A DNA stretch of 64,000 nt from Aurantibrevibacter sp041747755. Its GTDB lineage: Bacteria > Bacteroidota > Bacteroidia > Flavobacteriales > Flavobacteriaceae. The DNA lies in contig JBGTEN010000001.1 in assembly GCA_041747755.1 (NCBI GenBank), forward strand, positions 1-64,000, given 5' to 3'. A program made the position numbers and the translations under genes. The notes beneath the pieces are model-generated. The model was not told the DNA's origin. It saw only the letters and a program-made list of their open reading frames with translations, and made no database searches. Below are positions 36,556-45,976 of this stretch, piece after piece; positions within the stretch are counted from its first letter, which is position 1, and every line of letters begins with the position of its first letter.

Positions 36556-37158
36556 TTATTTGGGAAAATTGCTATTTGTTTTTACCTCCTCCATTTGAAG
36601 GATATGGCGTTCGGTATGCGCCGACATGAATAATAGGACTTGATAGGCATCTATAGTGCCAAAAGGAAGCTGTTGGTAACGATTTCTCAAATCTTCTTCC
36701 GTGGTTTTTACATAGTCAATATGCATTTTTCTTTTGGAGCTGAACTCTTCTACCGTGGCCTCATGAGATCCAAATTTTGACGATGGCTCAAAGGCTTCGG
36801 AAGTTTTTACCTTGTTACTACGATCTACTATCATAGCGAGCAAGTCCTCATCAGCGGTTTTTACTTCAGATCGTCTGGAGGTATCGGGTTCTGTTTGCAT
36901 TGCTCCTTGAAACATCCCATAGATCATTTCTTCGGACAAGGCAATATGTTCGGCACATTCCGCAATGGACCATGAGGAGTCGTCACTTTTAAAGTCAAGC
37001 TGTTCTTTAGACAGACCGTCTAAGGCACTCAAAAAGTGGTCATGTGTTTTGGTCATTTCGGTAATGGCAAACTCCCTTTCGGCATCGGTTAATTTTTGTT
37101 CCTCAATGCTAAATCCCATGAGGGATAAGATTAGAATGGAAAATAAGGTTTTTTTCAT
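36556..37158 (-). CDS. Exported DinB-family four-helix protein
   Basis: A 200-residue protein with a signal peptide (MKKTLFSILILSLMGFS) followed by a DinB/BstA-like four-helix bundle. The metal-binding histidines are present: one in CAEHIALSEEM and two in SAHTERHILQM, matching the usual His triad. Cytoplasmic relatives include thiol S-transferases that use bacillithiol or mycothiol, but this protein is predicted to be exported, where those thiols are not expected, so its substrate is uncertain. The gene stands alone with its own terminator, 250 bp from the second M14 peptidase. Confidence 0.8.
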   Translation of the reverse strand: MKKTLFSILILSLMGFSIEEQKLTDAEREFAITEMTKTHDHFLSALDGLSKEQLDFKSDDSSWSIAECAEHIALSEEMIYGMFQGAMQTEPDTSRRSEVKTADEDLLAMIVDRSNKVKTSEAFEPSSKFGSHEATVEEFSSKRKMHIDYVKTTEEDLRNRYQQLPFGTIDAYQVLLFMSAHTERHILQMEEVKTNSNFPK

Positions 37159-37273
37159 ATTTCAATAGATTTACTGTTGATATTCAGTTGATTAGTGCTA
37201 AAATAGAAATTTAATTCCAGATGTAATACAAGAGGAATATATTAAATTATAAAAGCTTGCAAGGCAAAGTTAT

Positions 37274-37311
37274 CTACTCACTTACTTCAGTCCGTTATAT
37301 CAAGTGAGTAG
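37274..37311. repeat. Perfect 10-bp inverted repeat downstream of the M14 gene
   Basis: CTACTCACTT (37274-37283) and AAGTGAGTAG (37302-37311) are perfect inverted arms with an 18-nt loop. The hairpin lies 90 bp beyond the stop of the minus-strand M14 peptidase gene. It lacks a T run, so it may stabilise the mRNA end rather than terminate. Confidence 0.5.
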
Positions 37312-37404
37312 CTTTAATTACTGCTTCTCCTATATGGTTGCCAGTTGTAACGGTTTGCTATAAAACAAAAATCCAAAAACTGCCCTGACAAATTTTACGT
37401 AACC

Positions 37405-39858
37405 TTAATTAACCATAAACAAAGCATTGGCAAAAAACAGTTTCCCATTTTCCCAAAAGCCCCGGAACAAGGGATTATCCACCATATAGACCACTTGCCC
37501 TCTACCATGCGATTCCACACCAAAAACTAAGGTTTTATCAATTTTTTTACGGGCCTCGCTGCCTGCGAATCCAGAAACGGGTTTGTTTTGACCCTTTTCT
37601 AAATAGGCTACCGTCCCGTATTCCAAAAATTCATAAGCATCATCTCCTAACTTTAAAGTAAAATAACTATCGCTGTACCCGTATGCCAAAGGGTGGGTGG
37701 GGTCGACTTTTGTTTTAAAAATAGCACCAGTGATGGCATTTTTGATGGATTCTCTTTCATTGAAATCATACTTCGTAGGTTGTACCTCACTGCTGTCCTT
37801 TTCCACCTCTCTGGCTTTTAAACCAAATCCTTTTTCACCCAAGGTTTCTTTAATAGCGTTCCCCATAGCAATAAGTTTTCCGCCCTTACTTACCCATTCT
37901 TTCAGATCTTTTAGTTGACTCTCACTAAAAAAGTTGGAATAATATCCGTCGGGAAGAATAAATACATCGTACTCGGAAAGATTCACTCTTTTTAAATAAT
38001 CACTATCAATAATAGTTACCGGATAGTACAATTGTTGCTCAAAAAAGTGCCATATTTCACCAAACTGCAGGGTGCTCGTGGGTTCTCCCGACAAGACTGC
38101 AATTTTGGGTTGTTTAATCATTTGAACCGATGAAGACCCAAAGTCTTTCCCGTCTTCTACAAATCCCGTAGTCGTAGGAAACAGCGATTTATTGTGTTTT
38201 GCAGACGCAGCTTTTAAAACAGAAAGAAAGTTTTTATGGTGTTTATTATCTCCGGTGGTAATGATTAAACTTCCTCTTTCATATTTTTTTCCATCCAGGC
38301 TAAATGCCTTTTCTGAATAGCGAACCCGAATATTTTCTTTTAGTAATTCTGCCAGAAAACGGGCATCTTTCATACTGTTCCAATCCGCCAGAAATGCATA
38401 AGAATTGGCGTCTAAATTGGTAGTGGGATTGGCTTCTTTTTGATAGCTCCCGGAAACAACAAGTGCATCCGAGGCAACCGCATCCAAACCATAGGCATAG
38501 GGTAGGGACCATGCTGTAATATCGTAAGTTAAGGAGTCACTTAATTTGGCATTGGGCTCTAACAATACTTTAACCAAGGTGCCCTTTACCTGATCTGTGG
38601 AAACGACCAAGCTTTCATTCGTGGCTTTGAAGGTTCCGTTTTTTCCTGAAGTATAATCAAATCCTTTAATATTAGTGGCATTTGACGACCCGTAGGTAAT
38701 TTCATGCTGGTCTAATAATTGGGTCAATGCTTCAATTTTATCCGGATTCCCTGAGAGTACATAACTCTTTTGTCGGTTACTTTTATTACTGTAGAACTTT
38801 TTAAACTCATCATTTAGTTTTGAAGCATTTTTCGAGGAGACCTCTACTGTAGAAAGTCCTGTTGTGTGATGATGTGCAATACGATCTTTTAAAGTTAAGG
38901 TGTCGCCTATGGCAGTGATAATCCCCAGACCAGCTCTGCCACTACCGCCTTGCTCATACGTCATTCCAATACCGCCATTGTAAGTAGGGTAGGTATCCCC
39001 ATAGCTGGGATACAGTAAATCGAATACTTCTTTTGTGAAATAGAACCATCCGTTGGCATCAAAATATTTAGCGTGATTTTTCCCGATTTCGACCTGAAAA
39101 CTTCTTTGAAAATCGGTGATTACTTCATGGAAGGGTTCTGCTGCCGGAGCAAAATAGTAAGGATTATTCACCCCTTGTTCATGAAAATCCACATGAACGT
39201 GGGGCAACCATTGGTTAAATATTTTTAAACGTTGTTGACTCTCAATTTGAGTTAACCAGGCCCAATCCCTGTTTAAGTCGAACATATAGTGATTGGAACG
39301 TCCGCTCCACCAACCTTCATGATGCTCTTTGCTGTTGGGATCCACATTATTGGGGGTATTCTTGTATTGATTATACCAATTGGAGTAGCGATCTCGTCCG
39401 TCCGGATTAATACAAGGATCAATAATAACTACAGTATTTTCCAGATAATCCGCTTTCTTGGTAAGCAATTCATAAATCGTTTGCATGGAGGCCTCAGTGC
39501 TCACACTTTCGTTACCATGCACATTATAACTTAACCAAACTATTGCTTTTTCTGCATTTCCTCTTCCGGAAGTACTTTCCAAATGGGCTGTACGGATACT
39601 TTCCAAATTCTGCATATTTGTGGCTGAGGAAACGTAAGCAAGTATAAGAGGTCTTCTTTCATTGGTTTTTCCATATTCCAAAAGCTTTACCCTGTCGGAT
39701 ACTGTCTCGGCAATATGCTGATAGTAGGCCACAACTTCATGATGTCTTGTAAATTGAGTTCCCAATTCATACCCGAGGAATTCAGAAGGAGATTGTAATT
39801 TTTGTGCGATAGATACATTCACGAAAAGTAAAGCAAAAAGGGGTAAAAAGTATTTCAT
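37405..39858 (-). CDS. Secreted M14-family zinc carboxypeptidase (second copy)
   Basis: An 817-residue exported peptidase with signal peptide MKYFLPLFALLFVNVSIA, paralogous to the one at 15803-18331. It shares the layout: zinc ligands in NVHGNESVSTEAS and HVDFHEQGVNNP, FDLNRDWAWL for the substrate-binding arginine, the Glu in GMTYEQGGSGRAG and a C-terminal Rossmann-like region (KIAVLSGEPTSTLQFGEIW). The two differ widely in sequence outside the motifs, so this is an old duplication with probable different specificity. A perfect TAGATTTG -7 element lies at 39890-39883 on the minus strand, 25 bp from the ATG. Confidence 0.9.
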   Translation of the reverse strand: MKYFLPLFALLFVNVSIAQKLQSPSEFLGYELGTQFTRHHEVVAYYQHIAETVSDRVKLLEYGKTNERRPLILAYVSSATNMQNLESIRTAHLESTSGRGNAEKAIVWLSYNVHGNESVSTEASMQTIYELLTKKADYLENTVVIIDPCINPDGRDRYSNWYNQYKNTPNNVDPNSKEHHEGWWSGRSNHYMFDLNRDWAWLTQIESQQRLKIFNQWLPHVHVDFHEQGVNNPYYFAPAAEPFHEVITDFQRSFQVEIGKNHAKYFDANGWFYFTKEVFDLLYPSYGDTYPTYNGGIGMTYEQGGSGRAGLGIITAIGDTLTLKDRIAHHHTTGLSTVEVSSKNASKLNDEFKKFYSNKSNRQKSYVLSGNPDKIEALTQLLDQHEITYGSSNATNIKGFDYTSGKNGTFKATNESLVVSTDQVKGTLVKVLLEPNAKLSDSLTYDITAWSLPYAYGLDAVASDALVVSGSYQKEANPTTNLDANSYAFLADWNSMKDARFLAELLKENIRVRYSEKAFSLDGKKYERGSLIITTGDNKHHKNFLSVLKAASAKHNKSLFPTTTGFVEDGKDFGSSSVQMIKQPKIAVLSGEPTSTLQFGEIWHFFEQQLYYPVTIIDSDYLKRVNLSEYDVFILPDGYYSNFFSESQLKDLKEWVSKGGKLIAMGNAIKETLGEKGFGLKAREVEKDSSEVQPTKYDFNERESIKNAITGAIFKTKVDPTHPLAYGYSDSYFTLKLGDDAYEFLEYGTVAYLEKGQNKPVSGFAGSEARKKIDKTLVFGVESHGRGQVVYMVDNPLFRGFWENGKLFFANALFMVN

Positions 39859-39882
39859 TTTTCAGGTTTAGCGATTTGATTT

Positions 39883-39890
39883 CAAATCTA
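39883..39890 (-). promoter_or_regulatory. -7 element of the second M14 peptidase gene
   Basis: Read on the minus strand, TAGATTTG matches TAnnTTTG. It would start transcription about 20 nt before the ATG at 39858. The -33 TTG is weak. Confidence 0.5.
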
Positions 39891-40034
39891 GGAATATTTA
39901 AGGAATTGCAGGTATATTATTATTTGGTATCTTCGCAGGGCTTGCTTAAAATGATAGACGAGCACTTCTTAACGTATTTTTAGGAAAAGGAAAACTATGG
40001 AAAATTATCTTTACACAGATTTTATGAAACCTCT

Positions 40035-41639
40035 ATGGAAATAGACTGTTTACCTTTTAAAAATACAGGTTATTTTACTTCTCTGATTTGTGATTATTTG
40101 GACCAAAAAGAGGATTTAAAGGACTTCTACAACCGTTTTCCCTCACTTGAAAATTTTAAAGCTCAAATAGCAGAAAAGGAGGCTGGTTTTCCACAGGCGA
40201 ATAGGGAAGTATTGCACACGGTATTGGAAAAGCAGTATTTGGAAATCGAAGTATCAAAAAGCACCAAAACCAACATTTCCCTGCTAAAATCCGGGAAAAC
40301 ATTTACTGTGGTTACGGGTCATCAGCTTAATCTTTTTACCGGACCTTTATATTTTTTATATAAGATTATCTCTACTATTAATCTGACAAAAGAACTTAAA
40401 AAGACCTATCCACAATACAATTTTGTTCCTGTTTATTGGATGGCAACAGAGGACCATGACTTTGAAGAAATCAACTATTTTAATTTTAAAGGGAAGAAAA
40501 TCCAGTGGAACAAAGAAGTTTCCGGTGCTGTAGGCCCTATTTCTACGGAAGGACTTGAGGCTATTTATCAGATCTTTTCGAATGCGATTGGAAACACTAA
40601 AAATGCAGCAACCCTAAAAGAGTGGTTTTCAAAATCCTATTTGGAGCATAATAATTTAACCGAAGCTACCCGATACTTGGGCAATTTACTTTTTGGAGAA
40701 CAAGGGTTGGTGATAGTGGATGGGGATGACAAAGATCTAAAGCGTTTACTTATTCCTTTTGTAAAAAGAGACTTATTAGAACAGATTTCATATAACGAAG
40801 TAAACGACACCATAGACCGTTTTACTACATTGGAAGGCAATTATACGCCACAGGTACACCCGAGGGAAATCAACTATTTTTACTTAAAGGAAGGACTTCG
40901 AGAACGTATCATTGAGCAAGATGGAAAGTTCTTTATTCAGGATACGAAACTTGTTTTTTCCAAAGAGGATATTTTGACAGAATTAGAAAACAATCCGGAG
41001 CGTTTTTCTCCGAATGTAATTTGCAGGCCATTATATCAGGAAGTTATACTTCCCAATTTGTGCTATATAGGAGGAGGTGGCGAAATAGCGTATTGGCTTT
41101 TGCTAAAATCTTTTTTTGATGCTAGTAAGGTACCATTTCCCATATTACTGCTGCGAAATTCAGCTTTGGTCATTACTGAAAAGCAACAAAAAAAGATTTC
41201 GAAATTAAATCTAAAAGTGGCGGATCTTTTTCTAAAGCAGAACAGCCTTATCAATAAGAAAATCAGAGAAATATCGAATATTGACATTGATTTTTCGCCC
41301 CAAAAAAGGTATTTGGAAGAACAATTTGAGGCACTTTATGAGTTGGCAAAGAAGACTGATAAATCCTTCTTAGGAGCTGTAAAAGCGCAGGAAGTGAAAC
41401 AGTTGAAGGGTCTGGATGCCTTAGAGAAACGCTTGCTGCAAGCACAAAAGAAAAAGCTGGAAGATCATGTGCTCCGGATTACCGAAATTCAGAATATACT
41501 TTTCCCTAGTAGGTCATTGCAAGAACGAAATCTTAACTTTTCTGAACTATACTTGGAATATGGAGAGGAATTAATTCCCTCTTTGCTAGCTGCGCTAGAT
41601 CCACTTACAAAGGAATTCACCGTTCTGATAAGCAAGTAA
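40035..41639 (+). CDS. bshC: Bacillithiol biosynthesis cysteine ligase BshC
   Basis: BshC adds cysteine to glucosaminyl-malate in the last step of bacillithiol synthesis, giving the low-molecular-weight thiol that replaces glutathione in Bacteroidota and Firmicutes. The 534-residue protein starts MEIDCLPFKNTGYFT, carries VTGHQLNLFTGPLYFLYKI and VPVYWMATEDHDFEEINYF (family hallmarks in the Rossmann-like core) and has a long C-terminal coiled coil (about 380-500). The normal length is kept. It is divergent from the M14 gene and is followed 4 bp later by a glycosyltransferase gene, so the two are one transcript. Confidence 0.95.
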   Translation: MEIDCLPFKNTGYFTSLICDYLDQKEDLKDFYNRFPSLENFKAQIAEKEAGFPQANREVLHTVLEKQYLEIEVSKSTKTNISLLKSGKTFTVVTGHQLNLFTGPLYFLYKIISTINLTKELKKTYPQYNFVPVYWMATEDHDFEEINYFNFKGKKIQWNKEVSGAVGPISTEGLEAIYQIFSNAIGNTKNAATLKEWFSKSYLEHNNLTEATRYLGNLLFGEQGLVIVDGDDKDLKRLLIPFVKRDLLEQISYNEVNDTIDRFTTLEGNYTPQVHPREINYFYLKEGLRERIIEQDGKFFIQDTKLVFSKEDILTELENNPERFSPNVICRPLYQEVILPNLCYIGGGGEIAYWLLLKSFFDASKVPFPILLLRNSALVITEKQQKKISKLNLKVADLFLKQNSLINKKIREISNIDIDFSPQKRYLEEQFEALYELAKKTDKSFLGAVKAQEVKQLKGLDALEKRLLQAQKKKLEDHVLRITEIQNILFPSRSLQERNLNFSELYLEYGEELIPSLLAALDPLTKEFTVLISK

Positions 41640-41643
41640 TGCT

Positions 41644-43020
41644 ATGGAAGTAAAAGCAGAACGATATGGCAAGATATATATGCTGGCCGGTATTAGTTTT
41701 GTTGCCATCGTCTGTATTAGTTTAATGAAAGCAGCTCCCGAATTGGAAGATGCGGAACAAGCCTACTATTCGCAATGGTGGCGATTGGGTTATGATGACC
41801 AACCTCCTTTATATACCTGGATTCAAAATAGTATTAATGCAGTAATCGGTGTTTCCAAATGGTCTTTTTCGTTATTGAGAGGGTTGCTATTTGGAGGAAT
41901 TTTATTGTTGCTTTATCGATTTTACATAAATTACTTGGGGGAGCGTAACCGGGCACAACTTGCAGTTCTGGGGCTCGTTCTAATCCCTGTTTTTATTGAT
42001 TTTACCTTTAGACGGCTGTCTCATACGACCTTATTATGTGTGATGGTCGTCGCAACCTATTGTATTATTCATCAGTTGATTTCTAAAAAAACATTTCAGA
42101 ATTATATGTTGCTTGGCTTGGTTGTTGGATTGGGAATTTTATCCAAATACAATTATGCCCTGGTGCTACTGGCTATTGGGATGTCGCTTTTTGTTGATGC
42201 CTCTATAAGGCGTATCCTATTACATCCCTACTTTCTTATTTCCATGATCGTCATGGTAATGATAGTAAGTCCACATATGTATTGGTTATATGAGAATGTC
42301 GGATTCCGGCAAGAGATTCAATCCGGTTTTCAAATGAAAATAGCAAGTGCAAAGGGAAAAGGAATTCCAATAATTACTCCACTTTTAGCAATGCTGTTGA
42401 CGTTGCTAAAGCTTTGTGGTTTTCTGGTTTTGTTTGTCCTTGTCTTTTTGAAATTCAAGAAAATGAGATACGTCTCAGTTCCCAAAGATTGGCTTTTGAA
42501 ACTTTTTTTGTCTCAAATCTTAGTTTTGATTTTCTTTTTTGTCATTACAGACGTTAAAAAAGTGGAGGAGCGATGGCTTTTACCAATTTTCCTTCCTTTT
42601 TGGGTTTTGTTGATTCAACGGATTTCCATCGTGAATAACAAACGATGGATCCACACTGGATTTTGTCTTTTTTTATTTGTAATAGGTATTCAAACCGTTA
42701 GAACTCCTGTAGAAAAGTTCTTAAATATCCCTTCTTCTGTTCATTTTAGTTTTGAACCGGTGGCTCAAAAGCTTATGGAAAGTTATCCCGAAACGCAGTG
42801 GATTTTGCCTGATGTTACGTATGCAGGAAGCGTAAGATTAGTGTGTCCAGAAAGAAGAATATTTGCAAGAGATGATTTTTCTTTACCCGAAGCTCAGTTA
42901 AGTGGTAAAGAAATCATTGAGGTAGTTTCAGGAAGGCAGAATCTCAATAATAGGATTATTTTGGATAGTATTTCAAATTTTGGAATGCAAAAGGAACAGC
43001 TTTATTTTGTATCACGTTGA
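41644..43020 (+). CDS. GT39-type membrane glycosyltransferase
   Basis: A 458-residue protein with about 11 transmembrane helices. The first extracytoplasmic loop has the acidic catalytic motif (ELEDAEQAYYSQWWRLGYDD, PPLYTW), as in ArnT/PMT-like GT-C glycosyltransferases that transfer sugars from polyprenyl-phosphate donors. The C-terminal 80 residues look like an extracytoplasmic domain (YPETQWILPDVTYAGSVRL). The acceptor is unknown: lipid A, glycoprotein or exopolysaccharide are all possible. It is coupled to bshC by a 4-bp gap, but no functional link between them is known. Confidence 0.82.
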   Translation: MEVKAERYGKIYMLAGISFVAIVCISLMKAAPELEDAEQAYYSQWWRLGYDDQPPLYTWIQNSINAVIGVSKWSFSLLRGLLFGGILLLLYRFYINYLGERNRAQLAVLGLVLIPVFIDFTFRRLSHTTLLCVMVVATYCIIHQLISKKTFQNYMLLGLVVGLGILSKYNYALVLLAIGMSLFVDASIRRILLHPYFLISMIVMVMIVSPHMYWLYENVGFRQEIQSGFQMKIASAKGKGIPIITPLLAMLLTLLKLCGFLVLFVLVFLKFKKMRYVSVPKDWLLKLFLSQILVLIFFFVITDVKKVEERWLLPIFLPFWVLLIQRISIVNNKRWIHTGFCLFLFVIGIQTVRTPVEKFLNIPSSVHFSFEPVAQKLMESYPETQWILPDVTYAGSVRLVCPERRIFARDDFSLPEAQLSGKEIIEVVSGRQNLNNRIILDSISNFGMQKEQLYFVSR

Positions 43021-43149
43021 GTTTTCATTGTTTGGTTATCCAGAGGCAGTTGAAAGAATAGTATCAATTGTGAAGCAATACTCTGATTTAGATTTAAAAA
43101 ACCCTAAAGTATACAATACATTGTAATTCATAGAGACAATGTGCAATAC

Positions 43150-43695
43150 TTAAGGTACCAAAAATTCACTTTCCCAACTATCATTTGCTTTTGAAAACCG
43201 TACTCTGAGATGATGGGGTCTTTGCAATTTTAAATATTCTATTTTAAAGCAATTTATTTCTACCAAGCAAAAAAAATCTTCATCCGATAAGTATTCCATA
43301 TTGTCGGGATTCGTAATTGTGGTACCAGAAGCCTGGTTTGAAGAGTATTCCCTTTTTGCATTAGGGTGAATGGTTTTCCAGATGGCGTTTTTTGATTCCT
43401 CCTCGCTGTTAATTTTGGCATTACCATCAATTTTTAGCTGAATCTGTTTTTCTGGATGATAGAATAGAAGACAAACTTTTTTATTTTCTTTAATGTGAGT
43501 AATTTTTTTGGACCGTTTGTCTGTGTAGAACGTCAATACCAAATCTTCAGAAATATTGCGAAGGACTACCGTTCTAAGTCGCGACGTATTATCCAAACCC
43601 ACTGTACCTAATGTAAAATATCGAAAAGGATGGCCTTTATGCACAACGGCCTTTTGCAATTCATCTTTTAATTCTTGAAAAATAATTGACTTCAA
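43150..43695 (-). CDS. Pyridoxamine 5'-phosphate oxidase-like flavin protein
   Basis: A 181-residue split-barrel FMN-binding protein of the PNPOx-like family. Family-typical segments are GHPFRYFTLGTVGLDN, RLRTVVLRNI and FYTDKRSKKITHIKEN, in the order of the FMN-binding loops. It lacks the clear C-terminal arginine cluster of true PdxH, so the reaction (oxidation of pyridoxamine phosphate versus another reductase activity) is uncertain. The start is TTG at 43695; no ATG gives a better fit, and the sequence is complete from there. It is convergent with the glycosyltransferase gene 129 bp away. Confidence 0.8.
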   Translation of the reverse strand: MKSIIFQELKDELQKAVVHKGHPFRYFTLGTVGLDNTSRLRTVVLRNISEDLVLTFYTDKRSKKITHIKENKKVCLLFYHPEKQIQLKIDGNAKINSEEESKNAIWKTIHPNAKREYSSNQASGTTITNPDNMEYLSDEDFFCLVEINCFKIEYLKLQRPHHLRVRFSKANDSWESEFLVP

Positions 43696-43840
43696 CTTGA
43701 AAATATTTGAAAGTAAAGGTAAAAAATTAAGAAATGGGGTAGGGTATTTTGTTTGTTAGTTGTTTTATATAAAAATTGCCATGAAAAGAAAATTTTCATT
43801 TTAGGTTAATTTGTTAGGTTGGTTTTAGATTTTGATTAGT

Positions 43841-43866
43841 AAGCCCGGCTGATTACCGGGCTTTTT
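43841..43866. terminator. Rho-independent terminator at the end of the GH65 gene
   Basis: AAGCCCGG and CCGGGCTTTTT form a stem around CTGATTA immediately outside the GH65 stop. The T run is on the plus strand; the minus strand has the stem with a weak T run. Confidence 0.7.
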
Positions 43867-43867
43867 C

Positions 43868-45898
43868 TTATTGTACTTTAAACGTTTTACTTTCAGGACC
43901 AACACCTTTTATGGTTAGTGATTTCCAGGACTCTGGTAATACAGGATTTTTTTGAACAATACCCTCTTTGGTAATTTCTAAACCTCCAAAACCAAAGAGA
44001 ACCACCTGCAGCATACCACCGGCACCGGTAGCAAAGTAGGGGTTGTCACTGGTTGCGGCCTCGGCCAACGCCCCAAAAGGGGGACGTTTGTTAGGTTCAT
44101 AGCTTCTTTTAAATAAACGGTATGCCTCTTTAGCATCCCCTTGGCGAGCATAGATTACAGCGAAAACAGACTGCCCCATAGCAGGACCTTCTTCTGCTAG
44201 TTTGGGCTCGTAATATTTTAAGTCTTTTAATACGGTTTCTTTATCGGTAACAATATCTAAAGGATACGTAAGCAGGTTTACATCGGCCTGTTTTATACGC
44301 TCGCCATTGTATGTTTTGTGCTCCTTTGTTGTTCCGTCCGGAAACTTTAAAATAATAATTTTGGAAGCAACGGCATTCCAACTTGGATCAGGAGTTTCTC
44401 CTATTTCTTGTGCAGCCAAAGTGGCAAATTGCAAAGCTGTAATAGCAGAACCATTGGTAAAAGCATTATCATCAACATTCGGAGCAAACTCGTTTGCACC
44501 CACTACATTGAGGATACTATAACTACCATCATCATTTTGGGTAGTCCTACTCACCCAATAGTCGGCAACTTCTTTCATTAAAGGATATCCGCGTTCTTTT
44601 AACCATTCCAAATTCTGAGTTACTCTGTAGTAATTCCAAAAGGCAATAGCTACATCTGCTGTAATGTGGTGCTCAAAAGTACCTGTTAATGCCCATGCTG
44701 GTGTAGCTTCTTCACCGGTATCATCGCTTTCCCATGGAAACATAGCCCCTTTATATCCAAAGTTGATGGCTTTTTCTTTGGCCTTTCCTAAACGATCTGA
44801 TCGGTAATTTACCAGTGAGCGGGCAATATCTTGATTTAATAGAAGTAAGGGAGGAAACATCCATAACTCGGTATCCCAGAAAATATGGCCATTGTAATTC
44901 TGAGAGGAAAGTCCCATAGGAGCTATGCTTAAATTAGAGTCACCACGCGAAAAGGCATAAAGATGATAAAGTGCTAGACGCACATCCAGCTGATCTTTAA
45001 GATTGCCTTCAATTTCAATATCCCCCTCCCAAAGTTCAGCCCATAATTTTTTATGCTGACCTAAAAGTGATTCTCTTGGAGTTAATAAATTAAATATCAC
45101 AAATCGCTCGGATTCTGTTTGGGGATCTACAAAATCCTGTGTAGTACATTCAGCTCCTGTCCAAGCAAATTCATAAATTTCTCCTTTTTTTAAATCCTTT
45201 TCAAAAGTTAATTGATTGTCATATTCAGATAGTATTTGGTGTATTAATTTAGGTCTTTGATGTTCGCGAGTTGAGTTTATAGCATGCCAGATAAAGGTAG
45301 CGGAAGTGGCTACCGTATGTTTCCCCATTCGGCTTTTGGCTACTGTTTGCAGGATGGGCATTGTAGTTTCTAAATCCTCTAAAACCCGAAAAGTACTCAC
45401 AGGTTCTAAATACTCATCTGGGGTGACTATTTTCCCTGTTGCCTTTATAGAAATTGGTTTTGTAGGAATAACTTTAATATCCACATATCCAGTATATTGT
45501 AAGTTCCTAAGTGTATAAATAGTATAACTAATTTTAGCTTTGTCTTTAAAAGAAAATGTGGTTGTAAATGCTGCAGTTTTCATATCCAGAACCTGCTCCC
45601 AATCGCTCACATTTTGTTCAGTAATCTGCTCTCCATCAATTGATATATCCAGATTGGCAAAGTTCATTCCCAATAATATTTTGCTAACGCCTAAAGGAGA
45701 TTCTTTGTCATAAACGTTATTCAGAATAATAGACTTGGTTCGGAAGGGTTTGTCTTCTGGAAGTATTCCAATTCTTCCATTCGCCGTTACAATACCTGTA
45801 TATTTTGAAACTTTTTTTGTGGCTATTGTCCAGCCATCGGCTTGAGACTGCAAGTTCCAGGCAAAGCAAAAAATAAGTGCTGTTAGGAGGTACTTCAT
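43868..45898 (-). CDS. Secreted GH65 glycoside hydrolase
   Basis: A 676-residue exported protein (signal MKYLLTALIFCFAWNLQSQ) of the GH65 clan: beta-sandwich N-terminal domain, then an (alpha/alpha)6 barrel with family landmarks IFWDTELWMFPPLLLLN and FPWESDDTGEEATP, and the catalytic acid Glu in GANEFAPNVDDNAFTNG. GH65 contains phosphorylases of alpha-glucobioses and hydrolases. The export and the absence of an evident phosphate-binding site favour a hydrolase, perhaps on alpha-1,2-glucosides (kojibiose-like), as known for another flavobacterial GH65. Specificity is an inference. It is divergent from guaA. Confidence 0.85.
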   Translation of the reverse strand: MKYLLTALIFCFAWNLQSQADGWTIATKKVSKYTGIVTANGRIGILPEDKPFRTKSIILNNVYDKESPLGVSKILLGMNFANLDISIDGEQITEQNVSDWEQVLDMKTAAFTTTFSFKDKAKISYTIYTLRNLQYTGYVDIKVIPTKPISIKATGKIVTPDEYLEPVSTFRVLEDLETTMPILQTVAKSRMGKHTVATSATFIWHAINSTREHQRPKLIHQILSEYDNQLTFEKDLKKGEIYEFAWTGAECTTQDFVDPQTESERFVIFNLLTPRESLLGQHKKLWAELWEGDIEIEGNLKDQLDVRLALYHLYAFSRGDSNLSIAPMGLSSQNYNGHIFWDTELWMFPPLLLLNQDIARSLVNYRSDRLGKAKEKAINFGYKGAMFPWESDDTGEEATPAWALTGTFEHHITADVAIAFWNYYRVTQNLEWLKERGYPLMKEVADYWVSRTTQNDDGSYSILNVVGANEFAPNVDDNAFTNGSAITALQFATLAAQEIGETPDPSWNAVASKIIILKFPDGTTKEHKTYNGERIKQADVNLLTYPLDIVTDKETVLKDLKYYEPKLAEEGPAMGQSVFAVIYARQGDAKEAYRLFKRSYEPNKRPPFGALAEAATSDNPYFATGAGGMLQVVLFGFGGLEITKEGIVQKNPVLPESWKSLTIKGVGPESKTFKVQ

Positions 45899-45965
45899 GT
45901 TTATAAGTTTTAGTTTATTCTTGTAAATATACCTAAAAGATACTTTTCAAAAATTTTCCTTTTAC

Positions 45966-45973
45966 TATTTTTG
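45966..45973 (+). promoter_or_regulatory. -7 element of guaA, only 4 bp from the ATG
   Basis: TATTTTTG matches TAnnTTTG perfectly and ends 3 bp before the guaA ATG at 45977. If used, transcription would begin at or within the start codon, giving a leaderless mRNA. The -33 TTG is not clear. Confidence 0.45.
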
Positions 45974-45976
45974 CCC

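Noticed and set aside
40035..43020. bshC and the GT39 glycosyltransferase as a functional thiol-sugar system
   Set aside because: Only the 4-bp spacing links them; no known enzymology joins bacillithiol to GT-C glycosyltransferases.
43112..43125. Palindrome TACAATACATTGTA
   Set aside because: Lies between the ends of two convergent genes and is short; probably chance in AT-rich DNA.
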